Positions 15,301-19,692 of a stretch of DNA of 19,692 nucleotides are shown piece by piece. The translations under genes were made by a program, and so were the position numbers. Below the pieces are notes generated by a model that worked only from the letters and a program-made list of their open reading frames with translations, had not been told where the DNA came from and made no database searches. Source of the DNA: an uncultured Phascolarctobacterium sp. (GTDB lineage Bacteria; Bacillota; Negativicutes; Acidaminococcales; Acidaminococcaceae); contig URVO01000004.1 in NCBI GenBank assembly GCA_900551335.1, positions 1 to 19,692 of the forward strand, written 5' to 3'. The stretch's first letter is position 1, and each line of letters begins with the position of its first letter.

Positions 15301-15839
15301 AGGTATATTCCAATACCGGCGGCCAATCCTCTAAATCTACTCCGACTGCGGCAATCGCTAAATTTGCTGCCAGCGGCAAAAAGACGAAGAAGAAGGACCT
15401 GGGCATGATGGCTATGAGCTATGGCTATGTATATGTTGCACAGGTTGCTATGGGCGCAGACAAGAACCAGACGCTGAAGGCTATTGCTGAAGCAGAGGCA
15501 TATGACGGCCCGTCCCTGATTATCGCTTATGCACCTTGCATCAACCACGGCTTGAAGGTTGGCATGGGCTGCAGCCAGCTCGAGGAAAAACGTGCTGTGG
15601 ATTGCGGCTACTGGGCAACCTATCGCTTCAATCCTGAGCTGAAGGAGCAAGGCAAGAATCCGTTCATTCTGGATAGCAAAGAGCCGACTGCAAACTTCCG
15701 TGATTTCCTCATGGGTGAGGTTCGTTTCAGCTCCCTGCAGAAGATGTTCCCGGATACTGCTGAAGCACTGTTTGAAAAGACCGAGAAGGACGCTAAGACT
15801 CGTCTGGACGGCTACAAAAAGCTGGCAGGTCAGGAATAA
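12327..15839 (+). CDS. nifJ: pyruvate:ferredoxin (flavodoxin) oxidoreductase
   Basis: Single-chain PFOR of 1170 aa that oxidises pyruvate with CoA to acetyl-CoA and CO2, reducing ferredoxin. The N-terminal domain begins [29 protein letters not shown], where the Thr-Pro-Ser region contacts pyruvate. Two ferredoxin-type [4Fe-4S] motifs follow: Cys688/691/694/698 and Cys742/745/748/752. The thiamine-diphosphate domain binds the proximal cluster starting at Cys810/Cys813 (ACAGCGE) and has the TPP/Mg motif [13 protein letters not shown] near 960, ending in [12 protein letters not shown]. It lacks the roughly 60-residue C-terminal extension that protects the Desulfovibrio africanus enzyme from oxygen, fitting a strict anaerobe. 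The SD site AGAAGG precedes the ATG. It is monocistronic: own promoter, terminator hairpins just after. Confidence 0.97.
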   Translation: [1170 protein letters not shown]

Positions 15840-15863
15840 GACTTTCGCTTAACAAAAAAATAA

Positions 15864-15942
15864 GCCGTGCCGCGGAAGCGGTACGGCAAAAAGAAAACTC
15901 TCTACGATGCTCTGCGTAAGCAGGGCGAGTAGAGAGTTTTTT
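15864..15942. terminator. two successive hairpin terminators between convergent genes
   Basis: Hairpin 1 is GCCGTGCCGC (15864-15873) / GCGGTACGGC (15878-15887) with one G-T pair and a four-base loop. On the - strand it is followed by a T tract, ending the thioredoxin transcript. Hairpin 2 is a 12-bp stem, AAAACTCTCTAC (15894-15905) / GTAGAGAGTTTT (15929-15940), that itself encloses a smaller CTCTGC-GTAA-GCAGGG hairpin. It runs into further T on the + strand, ending the PFOR transcript. Confidence 0.85.
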
Positions 15943-15957
15943 GTGTGTTGTTTAAAA

Positions 15958-16260
15958 TTATCTTACCAGCGCAGCGAGAGCCTCTTTATCATGCAGGCCG
16001 ACTGCAGATTTTACAAGCTTGCCGCCTTTGAAAACGAGCAGGCTGGGGATGCTCATGATGCTGAACTTTTCTGCCAGCTCCGGGTTTTCGTCAACGTCGC
16101 ATTTAGCAACCTTGATGTCGCTATGCTCACCGGCGAAGGCCTCCAGAATCGGTGCCTGCATACGGCAGGGGCCGCACCATTGTGCCCAAAAATCTACAAG
16201 CACAGTGCCTTGTGCCTGCTCTACCTCTGCTTGAAAATTTTCCTTGGTAATTGCTAACAT
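15958..16260 (-). CDS. trxA: thioredoxin
   Basis: 100-aa thioredoxin, slightly shorter than the usual 105-110. The active site WCGPC is at 28-32 (Cys29/Cys32), and the cis-proline loop is IPS at 71-73, where most thioredoxins have IPT. The strand order VLVDFWAQWCGPC...VAKCDVDENPELAEKFSIMSIPSLLVFKGG is canonical. An AAGGAG SD site precedes the ATG. It lies 33 nt downstream of the thioredoxin-reductase-like gene on the same strand, so the pair forms one operon, and that flavoprotein is presumably its reductant source. Confidence 0.95.
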   Translation of the reverse strand: MLAITKENFQAEVEQAQGTVLVDFWAQWCGPCRMQAPILEAFAGEHSDIKVAKCDVDENPELAEKFSIMSIPSLLVFKGGKLVKSAVGLHDKEALAALVR

Positions 16261-16293
16261 AGTATATCACTCCTTGTCATTCGCTTAAAAAAC

Positions 16294-17163
16294 TTATTTG
16301 TTTCTAATAAAATTCAATGCCGCAAGTCCAGCCTGCGCGCCCTCGTGTACGGCCTTGGATACCTGCAGCAGTCCGCCAGTGCAGTCGCCGGCGGCAAAGA
16401 GGCCGGGAATATTGGTCTTGCCGTCTGCGTCAATTTTGATGAAGCGGCCATTCGTCTGTGCGCCGAGCTTGCGGGCGATGTCCGTGCTGTCCGCTGTGCC
16501 CATGGCGATAAAGAGGCCGTCGACATCCAGCGTGCTGCCATCGTCAAAGCTGATGCTGGTGAGCTTGCTGTCGCCGTTGAGCTGTACGAGCTTGGCCGTT
16601 TTTACGTCAAAGCCTGCGTTTTGCGCGGCTTCGCCGCTCTGACCGTTGGTGAGAATGGTTACGCTCTGCGCCAGATGACGCAGATAAGCTGCTTCATGCA
16701 GGGCGTAGGCACCGCTGCCTAGGACGGCAACCTGCTTTTTACGGAAGAAGAAGCCGTCGCAGACAGCGCAGTAGCTGATGCCCTTGCCCTCTAGCTGCAC
16801 GAGTCCGGGCAGGTTGAGCGTGATGTTCTTCGTGCCGGTGGCGAGGATGAGGGCAGGTGCGCTGAGCTGCTCTGCCGTTGTTTTCAGGCTGAGCGTGAAG
16901 CTGTCCGTATATTCCACGCTGAGCACCTCGTCCTGCCTGATGCTTACGCCTAAGGCCTCGGCCTGCTCTAAGCCGGCGGCGTAAAGTCTGGCGCCGCTGG
17001 CGGCAATGCCGTAATAATTGTCGATTTTATGCGCTCTGGCCAAAGCGCCCGGTCCGTTTTCTATAATCGTTGTGCGCACTCCGGCGCGTGCAAGATAGAG
17101 TGCCGCACTCACTCCGGCCGGACCGCCGCCGATGATGATGACCTGAGCCTGCTGCTCTGCCAT
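16294..17163 (-). CDS. trxB: thioredoxin-reductase-like flavoprotein without the NADPH motif
   Basis: 289-aa flavoprotein of the low-molecular-weight thioredoxin reductase family (E. coli TrxB is about 320). The FAD motif IIGGGPAG (10-17), redox disulfide Cys132/Cys135 in YCAVCDG, and C-terminal FAD motif GLFAAGDCTGG (254-264) are all intact. In the pyridine-nucleotide domain the glycine motif is altered (GSGAYALHEA, 149-158). The HRRxxxR motif that binds the NADPH 2'-phosphate is absent: the aligned stretch is LTNGQSGEA (171-179). The electron donor may therefore be NADH or reduced ferredoxin. The start is ATG 17163, with AGGGGGT about 7 nt ahead, rather than GTG 17169, which sits on the SD site. 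It is first gene of an operon with trxA. Confidence 0.88.
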   Translation of the reverse strand: MAEQQAQVIIIGGGPAGVSAALYLARAGVRTTIIENGPGALARAHKIDNYYGIAASGARLYAAGLEQAEALGVSIRQDEVLSVEYTDSFTLSLKTTAEQLSAPALILATGTKNITLNLPGLVQLEGKGISYCAVCDGFFFRKKQVAVLGSGAYALHEAAYLRHLAQSVTILTNGQSGEAAQNAGFDVKTAKLVQLNGDSKLTSISFDDGSTLDVDGLFIAMGTADSTDIARKLGAQTNGRFIKIDADGKTNIPGLFAAGDCTGGLLQVSKAVHEGAQAGLAALNFIRNK

Positions 17164-17186
17164 AGGCACACCCCCTTAGATACTTA

Positions 17187-17204
17187 TTATAATTCTATTA
17201 TAAA
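17187..17204 (-). promoter_or_regulatory. candidate -10 boxes upstream of trxB
   Basis: The AT-rich gap upstream of trxB has two TATAAT boxes on the - strand, 11 nt apart. Neither has a recognisable -35 partner at normal spacing, so which one is used, if any, is uncertain. Coordinates are approximate. Confidence 0.35.
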
Positions 17205-17241
17205 CTAATTAAGAATTATTTTCTGCGAAATAATAGTGAAA

Positions 17242-18333
17242 CTATTTCGTCGCCTTTGTTTCTGCGGGCTGCTCAACCTTTTCGTGCAGCTCGTTTTCAA
17301 AATAAACGCTCGTGCTGGGGAAGGCGCAGCTTACGCCGACCTCTTCGAGCAGCTCCAGCGTGTGCAGGTTGATTTCCTGCATGATGTTGAGATATTCAAT
17401 ATGCTTGCCTGTTTTGGCGTAGCAGACAACGCGCACATCGAGGCTGCTGCTGTTGTAGGTGAGGAAGTGGACGCGCACATCCTTTTCGTCAATGATAGTG
17501 AGGTCCTCAAGGTAGTTTTTCAGCTTGAAGATGAATTCCTCAAGCTGGGCAGCGGTGGTGCCGTAGGTCAGGCCCAGCGTAAAGTCGATGCGGCGCCGTT
17601 CGCGCAGCGTGTAGTTTGTGATCGGCGTATTGCTGAGCAGGGAGTTCGGGATATAAACGAGCTCCTGCGGAAAGGTGCGGATACAGGTGCTGCGGAAGGA
17701 AACGCTTTCGACGATGCCTTCGATACCGTTGGCTTTAATCCAGTCGCCAATTTTAAAGGGCTTGTCGAGCAGAATAATCATACTGCCGAAAACGTTGGCG
17801 AGAGCGTCCTTGGCTGCGAAAGCAACAGCCAGTGAGCCGATACTGAGGGAGGCGATGAAGGCGCTGATGTCGTAATTCCATTCACGGGCCACGGTTACAA
17901 AGGCCAGCATGATGATAATCAGACGGAAAATGGTCGCGAGGATGTTGGCAATGGCTTCATCAGTCTGGATACCAAATCTCTCCAGTAAATCGAAGAACAC
18001 GCCATGCGTCGTATCAATCAGGTTATACAGGCCCCAGAAAAAGTTGGTGACAATCATCGTGCGCAGAATGCGGTCAGTGAAGCTTACATCGTGGATGGAT
18101 GCCAACGGCGACAGGTTGATGGCTGCATAGAACGCAATAATAAAGAGCGCAATATTGATTGGTGTTTCGAAGGCGTTGAGAAAATCCTCGCCATAGCTGA
18201 AGGACACCTTGTCGTTCAGACGGCGCAAAAGACGGATAACAAAGTTTTTGTAAATATAGCGGATAATAGTGAAGAAGCAGAAGGCGCCAATGGATTGGTA
18301 CCAGGGCTGCAGTGTTGTGAGAATGTCGTTCAC
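17242..18333 (-). CDS. mechanosensitive channel, MscS family
   Basis: Small-conductance mechanosensitive channel, 363 aa, which opens on membrane tension to release solutes in hypo-osmotic shock. Several hydrophobic N-terminal helices precede the Gly/Ala-rich pore helix and the beta domain (ASLSIGSLAVAFAAKDALANV, then SMIILLDKPFKIGDWI), the family signature. A cytoplasmic alpha/beta vestibule and charged tail follow. The start is GTG 18333: AAGGAGGT (18346-18339) lies 5 nt before it. A longer reading from ATG 18378 is rejected because it has no SD site and lies upstream of the -10 box (18374-18369), so it should not be in the transcript. The gene diverges from the DUF456 gene. Confidence 0.9.
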   Translation of the reverse strand: MNDILTTLQPWYQSIGAFCFFTIIRYIYKNFVIRLLRRLNDKVSFSYGEDFLNAFETPINIALFIIAFYAAINLSPLASIHDVSFTDRILRTMIVTNFFWGLYNLIDTTHGVFFDLLERFGIQTDEAIANILATIFRLIIIMLAFVTVAREWNYDISAFIASLSIGSLAVAFAAKDALANVFGSMIILLDKPFKIGDWIKANGIEGIVESVSFRSTCIRTFPQELVYIPNSLLSNTPITNYTLRERRRIDFTLGLTYGTTAAQLEEFIFKLKNYLEDLTIIDEKDVRVHFLTYNSSSLDVRVVCYAKTGKHIEYLNIMQEINLHTLELLEEVGVSCAFPSTSVYFENELHEKVEQPAETKATK

Positions 18334-18368
18334 AATGGACCTCCTTAGGAAATAATATCTGTCTTGTA

Positions 18369-18397
18369 ATTTTAACATTTTATGGCATATCGCACAA
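18369..18397 (-). promoter_or_regulatory. sigma-70-type promoter of the mscS-family gene
   Basis: On the - strand, TTGTGC (18397-18392), 17-nt spacer, TAAAAT (18374-18369). Transcription should start near 18362, about 30 nt before the GTG start. Confidence 0.65.
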
Positions 18398-18457
18398 CGA
18401 TTTTACACATATTTCTAATTCTCGTGACAGATTGGTGACTAATGCTGCACAGCGCTG

Positions 18458-18466
18458 TGGTATAAT
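18458..18466 (+). promoter_or_regulatory. extended -10 promoter of the DUF456 gene
   Basis: TGGTATAAT is a perfect extended -10 element (TGnTATAAT, 18458-18466). No good -35 box is seen, which extended -10 promoters can tolerate. The ATG is at 18497 with GGGGAGG upstream. Confidence 0.6.
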
Positions 18467-18496
18467 TAAACCAACATATATCCGGGGAGGATTAAT

Positions 18497-19006
18497 ATGG
18501 AATTTTTAGTTGAACGGACAATAGCAATTTTGGTGGCGGTCGGCGGACCGCTGCTTACTATATTCGATTTGCCTGGTAATACGCTGATGCTGCTGACGGC
18601 GTTTGTCTTTGCTTTTTTTGATGAAGCAATTTATTTTAACGGCAGGCTGCTTTCGGCGATGGTGCTGATTTATGCCGTGGGCGAATGCTGGGAGTTCTGC
18701 GTGAGCCTTTTTGGCATCAAGCGCAAGAAGGTTTCCTGGTTTGCCGTATTTTTTATCGGCGCGGGCGGCTTTATCGGCACGCTTTTGGGCACGCTGATTT
18801 TCCCTATTCTCGGCTCGCTGATTGGCGGCATGATGGGCGCGTTTGTTACGGCGTTTGCCTATGAGCTGCTGCATACCGGTCTGTCGCGGAATGCCTGGGA
18901 GCTGGCCTGGACGGCGGCAAAAATGCGCTTCATGGCGATTATCGGCAAGCTGGTCGCGGGCATTGCGCTGGCGGCTCTGCTGGTGAAGCAGGTTGTTTTT
19001 TTATAA
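18497..19006 (+). CDS. DUF456-family membrane protein
   Basis: 169-aa integral membrane protein of unknown function. The pattern fits DUF456: an N-terminal helix with LLTIFDLPGNTLMLLTAFVFAFFD (about 19-42), a second pair of helices, and a Gly-rich segment AGGFIGTLLGTLIFPILGSLIGGMMGAFVTAFAYEL (about 89-124), where small-residue spacing suggests tight helix packing. A final hydrophobic helix ends the protein. It has its own promoter and an upstream GGGGAGG SD site. It is divergent from the mechanosensitive channel and 55 nt before the glyoxalase-fold gene, with no terminator between them. No role can be assigned. Confidence 0.78.
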   Translation: MEFLVERTIAILVAVGGPLLTIFDLPGNTLMLLTAFVFAFFDEAIYFNGRLLSAMVLIYAVGECWEFCVSLFGIKRKKVSWFAVFFIGAGGFIGTLLGTLIFPILGSLIGGMMGAFVTAFAYELLHTGLSRNAWELAWTAAKMRFMAIIGKLVAGIALAALLVKQVVFL

Positions 19007-19061
19007 GCTGAAGTCCTATAGTGGCAGGCAGCTGAATTTTATTATATAATGAGGTGTAACT

Positions 19062-19430
19062 ATGGAATTTACTTTTGCGCACAACAACTTTAACGTGCTG
19101 GATTTGGAGAAAAGCCTGAAATTTTATGAGAAGGCTCTTGGCCTTGTGGAGCATCACCGTAAGGTGGCCGACGATGGCAGCTTTATTCTTGTTTATCTTA
19201 CAGACGGCAAAACGCCACATCTGCTGGAGCTGACCTGGCTGCGTGACCGCAAGGAGCCGTACAATCTGGGCGAGAATGAGTTCCATCTTGCTTTTGTGGT
19301 CGATGATTATGAGGCTGCTCATGCTAAGCATAAGGAGATGGGCTGCATCTGCTATGAGAATGAGGCGATGGGAATTTATTTCATCATTGACCCGGATAAT
19401 TATTGGCTGGAAATTGTACCGAAGAAATAA
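19062..19430 (+). CDS. gloA: glyoxalase I-like VOC-family metalloprotein
   Basis: 122-aa protein of the vicinal-oxygen-chelate fold, close in length and layout to bacterial glyoxalase I (lactoylglutathione lyase). The four metal ligands are in the expected places: His7 (FAHNNFNV), Glu56 (HLLELTW), His75 (EFHLAFVV) and Glu117 (YWLEIVP). It would detoxify methylglyoxal using a thiol cofactor; many anaerobes lack glutathione, so another thiol or another VOC reaction is possible. GAGGTG is the SD site. A TATAAT at about 19044 sits too close to the SD site to be its own promoter, so it probably reads from the DUF456 promoter. Confidence 0.85.
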   Translation: MEFTFAHNNFNVLDLEKSLKFYEKALGLVEHHRKVADDGSFILVYLTDGKTPHLLELTWLRDRKEPYNLGENEFHLAFVVDDYEAAHAKHKEMGCICYENEAMGIYFIIDPDNYWLEIVPKK

Positions 19431-19488
19431 TCTGCGTGATAAGGTGTTATCTGCTGCATCAGGACTCGTCCGTTGCAGCTGACTCATT

Positions 19489-19518
19489 CTGACGCATATT
19501 TGACGCATGTTATATAAT
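19489..19518 (+). promoter_or_regulatory. promoter of the 2-hydroxyacid dehydrogenase gene, with a direct repeat
   Basis: CTGACG (19489-19494), 18-nt spacer, TATAAT (19513-19518). GACGCAT occurs twice (19491-19497 and 19502-19508), 11 nt apart, overlapping the -35 box and spacer. Confidence 0.55.
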
Positions 19519-19538
19519 GTTGTTAAGGAGCAGGTATA

Positions 19539-19692
19539 ATGGACTTAAAGAATTATACAGTCGTGGCGACAGGAAAAATCCGTCCCTGCGCTTACGAAAA
19601 GCTGAAAAATATGGTGAACCTGCTGGATTGGCAGCAGGGCGGCCGCATGCCGAAGGAGGAGCTGGAGGCAAGGCTGGCGCAGGCGGACGCGG
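19539..19692 (+). CDS. D-isomer-specific 2-hydroxyacid dehydrogenase, 5' part only
   Basis: Open at the right edge; 51 codons are visible. AAGGAG (19525-19530) lies 8 nt before the ATG. The start MDLKNYTVVATGKI, then LLDWQQGGRMPKEELEARLAQADA, fits the N-terminal (substrate) half of glyoxylate/hydroxypyruvate reductase or phosphoglycerate-dehydrogenase-like enzymes: a first beta strand, then a helix leading to an 'E-L-...-A-DA' segment. The NAD-binding GxGxxG and catalytic Arg/Glu/His lie beyond the window, so substrate and cofactor cannot be judged. Confidence 0.7.
   Translation, partial: MDLKNYTVVATGKIRPCAYEKLKNMVNLLDWQQGGRMPKEELEARLAQADA

Noticed and set aside
13221..15650. 809-codon open frame antisense to the PFOR gene
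   Set aside because: It is a shadow of strongly biased codon use in the real gene. It has no recognisable domain or SD site, and the + strand reading has complete PFOR motifs.
17226..17249. CGAAATA / TATTTCG hairpin at the end of the MscS gene as a terminator
   Set aside because: The 7-bp stem is weak, overlaps the stop codon and has only a broken T tract on the - strand; possible but not supported.
1..19692. tRNA or rRNA genes, CRISPR array, insertion sequence, prophage
   Set aside because: Intergenic gaps are short (all under 225 nt) and filled by promoters or terminators; no cloverleaf, repeat-spacer pattern, transposase or phage gene was seen.

Overview
The window reads as ordinary chromosome from an anaerobic, fermentative bacterium. 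A Negativicutes gut relative (Acidaminococcaceae / Phascolarctobacterium-like) is my best guess. That rests on the general look of the proteins, a single-chain pyruvate:ferredoxin oxidoreductase, a Firmicutes-style selenium module and strong Shine-Dalgarno (SD) sites. It is inference, not a database result. Twenty complete genes and one 3'-truncated gene are called. No tRNA, rRNA, CRISPR array, insertion sequence or phage gene was seen, and no gene-free stretch exceeds 300 bases.

Layout. (1) 24-3319, + strand: a lipoprotein-anchored barnase-type RNase, its barstar-type inhibitor, then permease, ATPase and binding lipoprotein of an SsuABC/TauABC-type importer, tightly spaced and ending at a two-way terminator. 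(2) 3375-4401: divergent FlK-like hotdog thioesterase (-) and DUF190/PII-like protein (+), each with its own recognisable promoter. (3) 4499-7246, +: an FAD-dependent dehydrogenase with a Cys cluster, a small membrane protein, and two tandem universal stress proteins. (4) 7298-12105: a selenium module. A cysteine-desulfurase-like enzyme and a LysR regulator run on the - strand. They diverge from yedE (putative Se transporter), a TusA-like protein, a DUF3343 putative Se/S carrier and selD on the + strand. (5) 12327-15839, +: pyruvate:ferredoxin oxidoreductase behind a good sigma-70 promoter. (6) 15958-17163, -: thioredoxin and a thioredoxin-reductase-like flavoprotein lacking the usual NADPH-phosphate motif. 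(7) 17242-19692: MscS-type channel (-), DUF456 membrane protein (+), glyoxalase-fold protein (+) and the start of a 2-hydroxyacid dehydrogenase (+), which runs off the window.

How the genes may work together. The selenium block looks like a self-contained supply line: uptake (YedE), sulfur/selenium relay (desulfurase, TusA-like, DUF3343) and activation to selenophosphate (SelD), probably under the adjacent LysR protein. The oxidoreductase makes reduced ferredoxin, and the neighbouring odd thioredoxin reductase could plausibly draw on it. The RNase/inhibitor pair at the left edge is the other accessory-looking element, and its interface residues have changed on both sides.
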